Virus record (IMG/VR): IMGVR_UViG_3300024344_000011
Coordinates: 1 to 58,236 of that record
Length of the DNA stretch: 58,236 bases
Direction: 5' to 3' (one strand)
Source: a virus
Shown here: piece after piece, positions 22,062 to 31,082 of the stretch
Layout: each line of letters begins with the position of its first letter
Numbering within the stretch: the first letter of the stretch is position 1
Notes under the pieces: model-generated
The model's input: the letters and a program-made list of their open reading frames with translations, nothing else
What the model was told of the DNA's origin: nothing
Databases searched by the model: none
Translations under genes and position numbers: made by a program

Positions 22062-22388
22062 ATGGCTGGCCCAGTTAGTGTCGCAAATTTAGGAGCTAAT
22101 GCTACTGAAACTATCATTAATCCACAGTCTGCAAACCCTGCTGTAAATTATGCAAGTACAATTGCATATTTTAAAGGGATTGATTTTTCTGCAGGCGCTG
22201 GAGGAGAAGGTACAGTTAATATTCAAACACAAGTAAATGGATCTTGGGCAACACAGACAACATATTCTGTTAGCGCTAATAACAATGATTCTGTTTATAT
22301 TCCAGGTGACATGGGAGTTCGTTTAAAAGACGGACTGCGAGTTACTACTGATGCGAATATTGACAACGCTCAAATATATTACACGTAA
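22062..22388 (+). CDS. Small virion structural protein (108 aa)
   Basis: 108 residues, beta-rich, low in charge: GTVNIQTQVNGSWATQTTYS and a C-terminal DNAQIYYT. AGGAGG precedes the ATG, and the previous gene ends nine bases upstream. No specific family; likely a minor head or neck protein by position. Confidence 0.6.
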   Translation: MAGPVSVANLGANATETIINPQSANPAVNYASTIAYFKGIDFSAGAGGEGTVNIQTQVNGSWATQTTYSVSANNNDSVYIPGDMGVRLKDGLRVTTDANIDNAQIYYT

Positions 22389-22400
22389 TAAGGAGTTAAG

Positions 22401-22637
22401 ATGGAAATGGACTTACTATGGAATGTTGGTTTAACCATCTTAATTGCTCCTGGCACTTATGCTATTGCTAATTTATTTGTTCGGATGAATAAAGCACAGC
22501 AAGATATAAATGATTTTAAAGTAGAAGTAGCTAAAGAATATGTTTCTAAAGAAGATTATCAAGATAGCTTAGAGCAAGTTCTAAGAAGGTTTGATAAAAT
22601 AGAATCTAAAATTGATAGGATTATTGAAAGTGGCTAG
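22401..22637 (+). CDS. Membrane-anchored coiled-coil protein (78 aa)
   Basis: 78 residues. N-terminal membrane helix (LLWNVGLTILIAPGTYAIANLF) and a coiled-coil tail with the VAKEYVSKEDY..SLEQVL.RFDKIESKIDRII pattern often seen in small phage proteins of the lysis or neck region. Second protein here with this layout (see 16525). It overlaps the next small gene by eight bases. Confidence 0.6.
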   Translation: MEMDLLWNVGLTILIAPGTYAIANLFVRMNKAQQDINDFKVEVAKEYVSKEDYQDSLEQVLRRFDKIESKIDRIIESG

Positions 22638-22767
22638 TGGTCGTTCTCAGTTTGGTACTTTAACTAAAAGATCTTTTTATAGTAAAGGCGGTAAAGTAAG
22701 AAAAAAAAAGAATAAAGGATGTGGTAAAATTATGTCCTCTAGAAGAAAGGCAACAAGGTATAGTTAA
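22630..22767 (+). CDS. Small basic GGKV-motif protein (45 aa)
   Basis: A 46-codon frame from GTG at 22630 to TAA at 22767: MASGRSQFGTLTKRSFYSKG, then GKVRKKKNKGCGKIMSSRRK. The FYSKGGKV element and the GCGKIMS..RK.T.YS ending look conserved. The GTG lies in the end of the preceding gene and the TAA overlaps the next ATG (TAATG). It joins the GGxV-motif and the lysine-rich sets. Confidence 0.6.
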   Translation: MASGRSQFGTLTKRSFYSKGGKVRKKKNKGCGKIMSSRRKATRYS

Positions 22768-23447
22768 TGACATTAAGTAACTCTAAAAACTTTGAATTAA
22801 ATGTAACAGATTACATTGAGGAAGCTTATGAAAGATGTGGTTTAGAGTTACGAACAGGCTATGATTTAGAAACAGCTAAAAGATCTATGAATTTACTTTT
22901 GGCTGATTGGGCTAACAGAGGTCTTAATCAATGGACTATTCAACAAACGATTACTACAGTAAGTGAAGGAGTAAATTATATTTCTCCAGGAACTGATACT
23001 ATTGATGTACTAGACGCTGTTTTAAGACGAAATGAAAATGGTACAGATACAGATATGTCTTTAGGAATGGTAAGCCGTGCAGAATTTTTAAACATTCCTG
23101 ATAAGTCTAATAAAGCTAGACCAACTCAATATTTTTTAGACAAACAAATTGATCCTAAAATATATTTATGGCCTACTCCAGATAACAGTACAGATAAAAT
23201 AGTTTATAATAGATTAGTAAGAATGGATGACGCTGATGCGCCAAATAATACTTTACAAATGCCTTTTAGGTTCTATCCATGTTTAGCAAGTGGGTTAGCT
23301 TATATGCTATCTGTTAAAAAAGCTCCTGAAAGAATGGAAATATTAAAAGCTGCATATGAAGATGATATGCGAAGAGCTATTGATCAAGATGAACCTCGGT
23401 CATCCTTTAGAATAGCTCCCGATATGAGGAGTTACAGGGTAAGATAA
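22767..23447 (+). CDS. Head-to-tail adaptor (P22 gp4-like)
   Basis: 226 residues. IEEAYERCGLELRTGYDLETAKRSMNLLLADWANRG, and later LYLWPTP and FRFYPCLASGLAYMLSVKKAPER, are the standard pattern of the gp4-like tail accessory factor in marine podoviruses, which sits under the portal. The helical N-terminal domain and C-terminal helices have the usual length. It is coupled to the previous gene by TAATG and to the next by ATGA-type overlap. Confidence 0.75.
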   Translation: MTLSNSKNFELNVTDYIEEAYERCGLELRTGYDLETAKRSMNLLLADWANRGLNQWTIQQTITTVSEGVNYISPGTDTIDVLDAVLRRNENGTDTDMSLGMVSRAEFLNIPDKSNKARPTQYFLDKQIDPKIYLWPTPDNSTDKIVYNRLVRMDDADAPNNTLQMPFRFYPCLASGLAYMLSVKKAPERMEILKAAYEDDMRRAIDQDEPRSSFRIAPDMRSYRVR

Positions 23448-23776
23448 TGAATTACGCTCTTGGAAAATTTGCAATTGCTATATGTGATATTTGTGGTCAA
23501 AGGTACAAATTACACGAGTTAAAAAAACAATGGAATGGTTGGAAAGCCTGTCATGAATGTTATGATCCAAAACAACCACAATTAGAGATACCTACAAATA
23601 CTGTAGATCCCCAAGCATTATATGAACCAAGACCTAGTATTGATGTAGAGGCTGGTGAAGGTGTGGTAAGAACAGAAAATCCTGGATTTGTTAATTCAAA
23701 AGAAGATTTAATTGGTCATGCTTTTAGAACTAATTCTTTGAATGGACAATTAGGTAGTATAACGGTGGTAGTATAA
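23447..23776 (+). CDS. Small zinc-ribbon virion-block protein
   Basis: 109 residues. CDICGQRYKLHELKKQWNGW, then KACHECYDPKQPQ: two CxxC pairs forming a zinc knuckle, followed by DPQALYEPRP and a beta-like C-terminus ending in ITVVV. This is a conserved small protein between the two adaptor genes of marine phages. Its role is unknown. Confidence 0.7.
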   Translation: MNYALGKFAIAICDICGQRYKLHELKKQWNGWKACHECYDPKQPQLEIPTNTVDPQALYEPRPSIDVEAGEGVVRTENPGFVNSKEDLIGHAFRTNSLNGQLGSITVVV

Positions 23777-24423
23777 TGGCATACACATACACAACATTAA
23801 AAACAGCTATACAAGATTTTGTAGAAGATTCAGGAACAACCTTTGTTGCTAATTTAGATAATTTTATACAAAATGCTGAACAAAGAATATTTAGCGAATC
23901 AGATTTACCATTAGATAGAAAAAATTCTACGGGTAATACCACAGCTAACAATAAATATCTTTCTAGTCCTGATGATTTTTTATCTACCTATAGTTTAAGT
24001 ATTGTTTCTAGTGGAACACATCATTTTCTTTTAAACAAAGATGTTAATTTTTTACAAACATTTGATCCCGATCCTGACACCACACGAGGAATGCCTAAAT
24101 ATTATTCTTTATGGGATGAAAATACTTTTATACTTTCACCCACCCCGGATCAATCATATGAAGTAGAATTGCATTATTATTACAAGCCTGTTTCCATAAC
24201 TACATCTACAGATGGAACATCTTGGTTTGGTACTAATGCTCAAAACGCATTATTATATGGATCATTAGTTGAGGCTTACACATTTTTAAAAGGTGAGCCG
24301 GATTTAATAAAACTATATAATGATCGCTATATGGAAGCGCTGTCTAGGGTAAAAAATCTTGGAGAGGGGCGTAATCGTACAGATGAATACCGTTCAACAA
24401 TAATAAGACAAAAGGTGACTTAA
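23776..24423 (+). CDS. SU10-like adaptor / neck protein
   Basis: 215 residues. DFVEDSGTTFVANLDNFIQNAEQRIF near the N-terminus, LSSPDDFLS, then MPKYYSLWDENTFILSPTPD and YEVELHYYYKPV, followed by LLYGSLVEAYTFLKG. This matches the adaptor family named from phage SU10, which forms the neck between portal and nozzle. It starts by TAATG overlap with the zinc-ribbon gene. Confidence 0.7.
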   Translation: MAYTYTTLKTAIQDFVEDSGTTFVANLDNFIQNAEQRIFSESDLPLDRKNSTGNTTANNKYLSSPDDFLSTYSLSIVSSGTHHFLLNKDVNFLQTFDPDPDTTRGMPKYYSLWDENTFILSPTPDQSYEVELHYYYKPVSITTSTDGTSWFGTNAQNALLYGSLVEAYTFLKGEPDLIKLYNDRYMEALSRVKNLGEGRNRTDEYRSTIIRQKVT

Positions 24424-24424
24424 A

Positions 24425-24721
24425 ATGACTATGTTTACAGCAGAAGTAAAAATGAATACTGGAGATGTTAATGTTATAACAACGCAAAATAGAGGAATGA
24501 CTCCAGAAGAAGTAGCTAAATTAGCTATGGATAGAATAATTTATGTTAGTGGCGATGCGCCCGATGGTATTAAAGAACAAATTAATACTTACAAAGAAAA
24601 GCTTTTTCATGTATTAGTTATATATATGACTCAAGCGGTTCAAAGTGATCGCACTAATGTAATAAACCTTCTTGAAAAAGAAGGACATAATTCGTTAGCT
24701 GAATCAATAAGGAGAATGTAA
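24425..24721 (+). CDS. Small conserved neck-cluster protein (98 aa)
   Basis: 98 residues. DAPDGIKEQINTYKEKLFHV and MTQAVQSDRTNVINLLEKEG, then AESIRRM: a helical pattern common next to the adaptor genes in marine phages, function unknown. It overlaps the next gene by one base (TAATG). Confidence 0.6.
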   Translation: MTMFTAEVKMNTGDVNVITTQNRGMTPEEVAKLAMDRIIYVSGDAPDGIKEQINTYKEKLFHVLVIYMTQAVQSDRTNVINLLEKEGHNSLAESIRRM

Positions 24722-25182
24722 TGGCAATAACGCAAGCAATGTGTAGCAGTTTTAAACAAGAATTGTTGCAAGGTCTTCACAACTTTACTAACGGAAGTGG
24801 TGGTGGAACTACGACTAGCACTGGTACCGGGAACACATATTATGTGGCTCTCTATACTAATAGTGCTTCTCTAGACGCTACTACAACCGCATATGCATCA
24901 GGTAATGAGGCAACTGGAACAGCTTATTCGGCTGGCGGTCAGTCTCTAACTAATGTAACGCCATCACTATCTGGAACAACAGCCCTAACAGACTTTGCAG
25001 ATGTAACTTGGTCTTCTAGCTCTATTACTGCTAGAGGAGCATTAATTTACAACTATAGTCTTGCTGGAAACAATGCTGTATGTGTTTTAGATTTTGGTAG
25101 TGATAAAACAAGTTCTGCTGGAGATTTTACAATTCAATTCCCAGCTGCTGACGCAACAAACGCTATTATTAGAATAGCTTAG
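24721..25182 (+). CDS. Virion structural protein upstream of the fibre genes
   Basis: 153 residues. MCSSFKQELLQGLHNF, then YYVALYTNSASLDATTTAY, TGTAYSAGGQSL and SITARGALIYN, ending FTIQFPAADATNAIIRIA. This conserved beta-rich family lies at the start of tail-fibre regions in many marine phages. Probably a fibre-base or collar protein; that role is inference. Confidence 0.65.
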   Translation: MAITQAMCSSFKQELLQGLHNFTNGSGGGTTTSTGTGNTYYVALYTNSASLDATTTAYASGNEATGTAYSAGGQSLTNVTPSLSGTTALTDFADVTWSSSSITARGALIYNYSLAGNNAVCVLDFGSDKTSSAGDFTIQFPAADATNAIIRIA

Positions 25183-25200
25183 ATTTAAAAAGGTAGGTTT

Positions 25201-26841
25201 ATGGCCCTGAAATTCTATGATAGAACCAAGGAAGAAGCTACCACAACAGGCACGGGAACATTCTCGTTATCTGGAACTGGAGCTGATGGAGGTTTTAGAG
25301 CCTTTTCAGCCGTTCATGCAACGGGTGATGAGGTCTTCTATTGCGCTGTTGATTCTTCCAATAATGCTTTTGAGGTAGGTAAAGGAACTTTAACTACTGG
25401 TACTCCTTGGACTTTATCTAGAACAGAAATTAAATCTTCTTCTAACTCTAACAACAAAGTCAATTTTGCCTCTGCTCCTGAAATATTTTCTACATACCCG
25501 GCTGAAAATGCAGCTTTTTCTGCTACGGATATGCCTAATAATGTTGTGGAAACAGACGCTATATTTACTGACACGTTGACAGCGGATAAAGCTCTTTCTG
25601 GACAATTTAAAGGAACATTACAATTTAACAAAGCCTACTTTACTTCATCTAACTATGAGGTAACAAGTGGCAATACTTTAACTGTTGTAGATAGTGCTGA
25701 TCTTTATGCTGTAGATATTTCTAATTCAACCATTATGGACAGAACAGCTGATTTTACTTCAGATACAACCATTACAGCTGATACTATGTTTTCACCAGTA
25801 ATAAATGCTTATGCTACGGTTACTATAAATAACGGAATAAAAGCAACTGTTTCTCCTGTTGGCACAACATTTGTAAATAATGGCGATGGTATATCAACAG
25901 GAGGGCCAATATCATGGAAACTTCCAACATCCGATGGCACCCCTAATACCGAAATTGTAACAGACGGAGTTGGAGGATTAAAACTTAAAGGCGCATCAAG
26001 TGGAGGAGCAGCAGCAACTCCCACACCTACAGAAGAAAGATTGGTTAAGGTTTGGGATTACAATAATTATACACCGTCTACTCCACTACATGGTTTTGAA
26101 TGTATGATTCCCACATCACTAGCAGCAAGTCCTAACGAAATAGAAAGTTTTCATTGGAAATTGAAATTTGTTAATTTTGGTAGCACTAATAATACTACTA
26201 ATAATTATAATAATATGTTGTGTTATATAGCCCCGCTTTCCACAGCCGGTGGAAGTCCTATATTAGAAAGCACGAGCGCTAATTATTATGGATATATGTA
26301 TTATAGAAACAGTAACAACACAACATGGATTCAAAGTTATAGTCGACCAAGCGCAAAAGATGTAACTCATAGTTATTCAAATGGTAGTTATGCGTGTAAT
26401 GATTATGGTTTAAATGTTTGGGGGTATAATAATAATCCGCAAATAAGTTCTTGGGGTAATACTAGTTATTATGGCCCTAGTATTGAAAATAATCCATTTA
26501 GCTCAACAAACTATACTAATCAGAGAACAAATTTAAATGGCAGTATTAGAATACAAAACACCATAATGAGTCCTGATTGTGATTGGCAATTAACTTGGTC
26601 AAGTTATCAAAGCGCTTACTCTCACCAAGCTGGACAAGCATGGGGAGCTATGATGAATCAGCCCAATAATAGTAATACTCTGAATAAAGTTACAACTAAT
26701 CATGCTCAAGGTATTAAATTGTGGTTTTTACCGAATGATGTAAATGACTTAAGTGGCACTAATATAACTGGTGTAGTAAGTGGTAGAATAGAATGTTGGA
26801 TAACATTAAAACAAGGAGCAGCTGAATTAGCAGTAGCTTAA
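25201..26841 (+). CDS. Tail fibre protein, array member 1
   Basis: 546 residues. The N-terminal FYDRTKEEATTTGTGTFSLS with FSAVHATGDEVFYCAV and APEIFSTYPA is the attachment domain found at the start of many tail fibres. A beta-rich shaft follows, and a C-terminal domain rich in Tyr, Asn, Trp and Ser (residues about 280-546). That domain's WKLKF...SWGNTSYYGP and final IECWITLKQG resemble the next three proteins. Likely the first of several receptor-binding proteins. Confidence 0.75.
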   Translation: MALKFYDRTKEEATTTGTGTFSLSGTGADGGFRAFSAVHATGDEVFYCAVDSSNNAFEVGKGTLTTGTPWTLSRTEIKSSSNSNNKVNFASAPEIFSTYPAENAAFSATDMPNNVVETDAIFTDTLTADKALSGQFKGTLQFNKAYFTSSNYEVTSGNTLTVVDSADLYAVDISNSTIMDRTADFTSDTTITADTMFSPVINAYATVTINNGIKATVSPVGTTFVNNGDGISTGGPISWKLPTSDGTPNTEIVTDGVGGLKLKGASSGGAAATPTPTEERLVKVWDYNNYTPSTPLHGFECMIPTSLAASPNEIESFHWKLKFVNFGSTNNTTNNYNNMLCYIAPLSTAGGSPILESTSANYYGYMYYRNSNNTTWIQSYSRPSAKDVTHSYSNGSYACNDYGLNVWGYNNNPQISSWGNTSYYGPSIENNPFSSTNYTNQRTNLNGSIRIQNTIMSPDCDWQLTWSSYQSAYSHQAGQAWGAMMNQPNNSNTLNKVTTNHAQGIKLWFLPNDVNDLSGTNITGVVSGRIECWITLKQGAAELAVA

Positions 26842-26888
26842 TGAGAAGAATTGCAAACAAATTAAATATATAGTAAAAAGGTAATATT

Positions 26889-27761
26889 ATGGCATCGTTA
26901 ATAAAAACAAATAAGATAAGTACACCAGGTGGAGAAGATTTTACTCTTCCGACTACCTATCCCGCTTCCAAATCTACACTGCAATCTACTAGCAGTGGGG
27001 TTTGGCAATACAAAACAGGCGGTGTTTCTACTGATAAAATGGGTTCAGGCAGTACACCAGCTGTTATTGGTGAAAGATTTTGCGATAAGGTAAGGGTAAA
27101 TAATACTGTCTCTACACCTTCAACCGTTAACCTAAGTTTGACACCTGATAATACGAGTGATGTTGATAATATTGCTTGGTCAAAATTAGAATTTGCGGGA
27201 GTGTGTTTTGATAATAATTCAGGTAATGATTATTCTCATCCTACTATTAAATTAAAAGATTCTAGTGGCACTGCTATTCTTGATAGTAATTTTAAACAAT
27301 CCTATAAAAAACGAGACTCTTATAATGGAGGTAATGGATCTTATGTAAATAACAATGCCAATGCGAGTTCTAACGGCTTTAAGTTGAATTATAGTTATAG
27401 CATAGCCTCTGGAAGTTTAAGCAGCGATGAAGGATTTACAAAAACTGCTGGGTGGACAGGAGCTGGATTGCTTAGTGGTATAGTTTATATTTATTGCTTA
27501 ACTCCTGCTCAAAACAGTGCAGGTGGAGATATAACTAGAAAAGGTATGATGAGAATGATTTCTCAAATATCATACAGAAATGATCGAACCTTTAGTAATT
27601 ATAGTTGTTATTTTACTCAGAATTTTAGTGATTTTTATATGAACAGTAATGGACAAACATGGAATCAGGCTACTCAACTTGATTTTTATGATACGAATGG
27701 TAATAACATTAATGAGGGTTTGTTTTGGACATACTCTTTCCTTAATCCAACTAAAACATAG
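26889..27761 (+). CDS. Fibre/tip protein, array member 2
   Basis: 290 residues. Starts MASLIKTNKISTPGGEDFTL with PTTYPAS, the same opening style as members 3 and 4 (short start, '..L.G....LP...PS.S'). Then Asn/Ser/Tyr-rich beta sequence with SKLEFAGVCFDNNSG and a C-terminal WTYSFLNPTKT, close to the end of member 3 (GITKT). Likely a receptor-binding tip or an exchangeable fibre domain. Confidence 0.65.
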   Translation: MASLIKTNKISTPGGEDFTLPTTYPASKSTLQSTSSGVWQYKTGGVSTDKMGSGSTPAVIGERFCDKVRVNNTVSTPSTVNLSLTPDNTSDVDNIAWSKLEFAGVCFDNNSGNDYSHPTIKLKDSSGTAILDSNFKQSYKKRDSYNGGNGSYVNNNANASSNGFKLNYSYSIASGSLSSDEGFTKTAGWTGAGLLSGIVYIYCLTPAQNSAGGDITRKGMMRMISQISYRNDRTFSNYSCYFTQNFSDFYMNSNGQTWNQATQLDFYDTNGNNINEGLFWTYSFLNPTKT

Positions 27762-27769
27762 GATATAAT

Positions 27770-28606
27770 ATGACGGTAAGAACAGAAAAAATACAAAGTT
27801 TAACAGGATCAGCTCCTTTAAAACTTCCTACATCTTTGCCCTCTACAAGTACAGAAGTTCAGGTAGACACGGATGGAACGATGTCTGCGGATTCTGGAGT
27901 ATCTGCAACATTTAATACTTTGACAAATGGCTCTGGTGAAACAGGGTGGGTATGTTTAAATGTTGTAGAGCAAGATTCTTTAGCGACAACGATTGATATT
28001 CAACTATCTTCCGGATCGTCTGTATCCGCTTCTGATGTATATATGTATAAGTTAATATTTGATCTTCATGGTTCTTATAGCACTTCAACTACGGGACAGC
28101 AGCTCTATATAGCTCCCTTAAACGGAAGCACTAATATCTCTAATGGTAATTTATATAGTGCAGGTTGGTCAGCTACCGATAGCAGTAGTAGAAGTTATGG
28201 CACTTATGGAGGCACAGGAAACGCTAATACCTCTGAATTTGAAATGAGTGGTATTATAGGAACGGGCAATGCTGGTGATACATATAGCGCGCAATTTGAT
28301 ATGACTACAACTCAATCAAGTACCTATCCTTGGAAAGCAGGTATTTACGGTGAAATGAGGTATTACAATGGAGCCGGGTTAAGACACTTTTGTGAACCGG
28401 ATATGGCTATGAATTGGAGTCACGCTAATGGTAATGGTAACTGGTATCAATACAATTATGGTTATCAAATGTATTCTAATTATTACATTCAAAAACCTTA
28501 CAGCACTCGAACCAATACTCAATTTGCTGATGGATTTAAATTTTCTACTAATAGCAGTTATAAATGGCAGGGAAATATTCAACTTTGGGGTATCACTAAA
28601 ACATAA
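27770..28606 (+). CDS. Fibre/tip protein, array member 3
   Basis: 278 residues. Starts MTVRTEKIQSLTGSAPLKLP with TSLPSTSTEVQVDTDGTMSA. The C-terminal half is Tyr/Trp/Asn-rich (NGNWYQYNYGYQMYSNYYIQ) and ends IQLWGITKT. It starts nine bases after member 2 and is followed 10 bases later by member 4. Paralogous by layout and terminal motifs, divergent in the middle, as expected for host-range proteins. Confidence 0.65.
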   Translation: MTVRTEKIQSLTGSAPLKLPTSLPSTSTEVQVDTDGTMSADSGVSATFNTLTNGSGETGWVCLNVVEQDSLATTIDIQLSSGSSVSASDVYMYKLIFDLHGSYSTSTTGQQLYIAPLNGSTNISNGNLYSAGWSATDSSSRSYGTYGGTGNANTSEFEMSGIIGTGNAGDTYSAQFDMTTTQSSTYPWKAGIYGEMRYYNGAGLRHFCEPDMAMNWSHANGNGNWYQYNYGYQMYSNYYIQKPYSTRTNTQFADGFKFSTNSSYKWQGNIQLWGITKT

Positions 28607-28615
28607 GGAGAAAAA

Positions 28616-29554
28616 ATGTCGACACTTGCTACAAATAAATTAGGAACGCTTTCAGGTAATGCTGATATGACACTCCCTTCAACACGCCCTAGCGCTACCG
28701 CAGAGGGTTATCTTGATAATAATGGAAATTTAACTTTTAGTTCTGCCGGAACAACGGCTTGTGAGTTTTATGTAACTGATGCTGGCACTCCTATGGTAAC
28801 AACAGTTTATGTTGATTCTACCTACAATGATGCCACTCCTGCTGTAGCAGATGCTAATTTTACTAACAGTTCTAATGAGTATTTTGGATGGAATTTAGGA
28901 ATTTGGAATTTACCTGCTGCTATACAATCAAATTATTTAGCTCAAGCAAATATGAGGTGGTTGGATTTAGATTTTACTTTTTATAATAATGACGATCAGG
29001 GCGGCGGGCTAATAGGTTATTTTATGGTTTTAAACAGAGCTGGCACAGCTCATGGTTGTACTAATGGCAATACAAGTGGAATTGGTGATAGTTATGACAA
29101 CCAAGGGGCAACAAATAATAGTTGGGAAGGCAATGGCGATTGGGCTAGAAATACAGCCTCTGGTAGCTCTAGTTCTAATTCATGGTCTGGACAATACAAT
29201 CAATGGTCATCTGGCCCTTATCTATATACAACAAATAGTAATCTCCAAGTAGGACAAGCTAGTGGAAGACTGCACGTAAAATGTGCGCCTGGAGCCTATC
29301 AAAGAGTATGGCATGATGGATATTATACTTATAGTAACAGCTTTAATTATGGCCCAAACTGGTATTGTGGCGCTAAAATGCCAAATAGAAATAACACAAC
29401 ATGGTCTACCTCTAATCAATACACATGGGGTGGAGAATTTGGCGGATTTAGATTAAATGGACAAGGAAACAGCTCAACTGACGCCAACAGACAAGTGTGG
29501 CTGACTGCTGTTTTAAAATGCAGAATTAAACCAACGGCTGTTGTATCAAGTTAA
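28616..29554 (+). CDS. Fibre/tip protein, array member 4
   Basis: 312 residues. Starts MSTLATNKLGTLSGNADMTL with PSTRPSATAEGYLDNNGNLT, parallel to members 2 and 3. The C-terminal part is Trp/Asn/Gly-rich and ends QVWLTAVLKCRIKP. AAGGAGAAAAA precedes the ATG. It completes an array of four adjacent, related but strongly diverged genes. Confidence 0.65.
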   Translation: MSTLATNKLGTLSGNADMTLPSTRPSATAEGYLDNNGNLTFSSAGTTACEFYVTDAGTPMVTTVYVDSTYNDATPAVADANFTNSSNEYFGWNLGIWNLPAAIQSNYLAQANMRWLDLDFTFYNNDDQGGGLIGYFMVLNRAGTAHGCTNGNTSGIGDSYDNQGATNNSWEGNGDWARNTASGSSSSNSWSGQYNQWSSGPYLYTTNSNLQVGQASGRLHVKCAPGAYQRVWHDGYYTYSNSFNYGPNWYCGAKMPNRNNTTWSTSNQYTWGGEFGGFRLNGQGNSSTDANRQVWLTAVLKCRIKPTAVVSS

Positions 29555-29563
29555 GGAGAGAAA

Positions 29564-30016
29564 ATGGCATATCCAACTAAAAAGACATTAACCAAAGGTA
29601 AAATCAATGATAGAAACCCAACAACATTTGAAAGAGAGTGGAGGGATGAAACCGATGCTGAGTTAGCCATGAGACAATCTGCTCATGACGCTTCTGTTGA
29701 TAATTACCATGTTTCAAGAATTAATGATTACATAGATTTATTACAGGCTACAAAGTCTCAATTAGATTGGACACAATTGGTTGATGCTCCACTAAAAAAT
29801 CAAGACGCATTTACAACATATCGAGCAAGTTTAGACGTATTAATTGCAAACAAAGGTGAATATGTGGATGAAAGTGGTAATCCCGTAGATAAAACAGATA
29901 CTTTTTGGGATGAAGGAAGTGTTTTATATGATTTTGTTCCTACAGCTCCCACTCCAGAATATAAAGATGATTACGATCCTGAAAATCCCGAAGGTCACGA
30001 ACCCCCATCAGAATAG
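29564..30016 (+). CDS. Small fibre-associated protein or chaperone (putative)
   Basis: 150 residues. Lys-rich N-terminus (MAYPTKKTLTKGKINDRN), a central helical region (DETDAELAMRQSAHDASVDN, INDYIDLLQATKSQLDWTQL) and an acidic Pro-rich tail. The TQLVDAPL and Trp/Asp pattern loosely recalls tail-fibre assembly proteins that follow fibre genes, which is the main reason for the suggestion. Not firmly recognised. Confidence 0.5.
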   Translation: MAYPTKKTLTKGKINDRNPTTFEREWRDETDAELAMRQSAHDASVDNYHVSRINDYIDLLQATKSQLDWTQLVDAPLKNQDAFTTYRASLDVLIANKGEYVDESGNPVDKTDTFWDEGSVLYDFVPTAPTPEYKDDYDPENPEGHEPPSE

Positions 30017-30068
30017 GAGATGAAAACCAGATACTCGTATTCTTTTTTAAAATAGGATAAAATAAAAT

Positions 30069-31082
30069 ATGGCATTTGGTTTTGACTCATACGCACAAGA
30101 CGCTTTCTCCACTTCAGGAGGAGGGCCAGTCAATGTAACTGTATCCGCTACAGGCGTAGCCGGAACAACTGGCCTTGGAGTTGTTACAACCAAATTTGAC
30201 ATGGTGTTTGAGGTTACGGGTGTTGAGGCAACTGGATCCATTGGAACTGTTAATGCGGGAGCTGGCGTCATAGTCTTCCCAACGGGTGTATCGGCAAATG
30301 CTGAATTAGGTAACGAAACGGTCTTTGTAGGTATTCTTGTTCCCGTTAATAACACTAACCTTCTAATGACAGCAGAGTTAGGGACAGTAGAGGCGGTCTT
30401 ACCGATTACTGCTGAAGTAACTGGAGTTTCTGCAACAGCTCATTTAGGGCAAGAAACGATTGTTGCGGGTAATGTTATAGCTAAACCAAGAGGCGATGAA
30501 ACATTTAATGTGACAGTTGCTAACGGTGGTAGTGGTAATGTTTATTACTTAAATTACTTTATGCAGACTACACTTGATAGTCTTCATCCTCCATTTACCT
30601 ATCGCTTTGATTTATCAGACTCTTCTGTTGGAACTCATCCTTTACGATTCTCTACTACAGCAGATGGAACGCATGGAGGAGGAACGGAATATACAACAGG
30701 CGTAACAGTTAATGGAGTTGCTGGTAATCCGGGAGCTTATGTAGAAATTACTCTTACTGATTCTACACCACAACTGTATGTCTATTGTGCAAGTCACCCA
30801 GGCATGGGCTTCATGCTTGAGATGGATTATAATGCTGAAATAATTGGAAATACCGCACTAAATAGTGTAACAATTAAAGCATCTATACTTATTCCAGTAA
30901 ATAACTCTGGAATGAATGTTTTTGGTATAGTTGGAGATGTAAATGTAACAGGCACAGCTCTTATTACTCCAACCGGAGTGAGTGCCACAGGATTTATTTC
31001 TTCTGGTCAAGTACCTGCTGTTAATGTGTGGCAAGTGATTGACGATTCGCAAACCCCAGGTTGGACGGAGATAGCAGCGTAA
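30069..31082 (+). CDS. Tail/collar protein with inserted cupredoxin-like domain
   Basis: 337 residues. Flanking parts repeat a V.ATG....G unit (VSATGVAGTTGLG, VTGVSATAHLGQETI, PTGVSATGFISSG). In the middle (about 150-250) lies FNVTVANGGSGNVYYLN, then FTYRFDLSDSSVGTHPLRFS, the segment GGGTEYTTGVTVNG and LYVYCASHPGMGFML. This domain recurs in cyanophage and pelagiphage fibre proteins and resembles a cupredoxin-like beta-sandwich; the C..H..M arrangement is like a copper site. Probably a structural adhesin domain. Confidence 0.6.
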   Translation: MAFGFDSYAQDAFSTSGGGPVNVTVSATGVAGTTGLGVVTTKFDMVFEVTGVEATGSIGTVNAGAGVIVFPTGVSANAELGNETVFVGILVPVNNTNLLMTAELGTVEAVLPITAEVTGVSATAHLGQETIVAGNVIAKPRGDETFNVTVANGGSGNVYYLNYFMQTTLDSLHPPFTYRFDLSDSSVGTHPLRFSTTADGTHGGGTEYTTGVTVNGVAGNPGAYVEITLTDSTPQLYVYCASHPGMGFMLEMDYNAEIIGNTALNSVTIKASILIPVNNSGMNVFGIVGDVNVTGTALITPTGVSATGFISSGQVPAVNVWQVIDDSQTPGWTEIAA

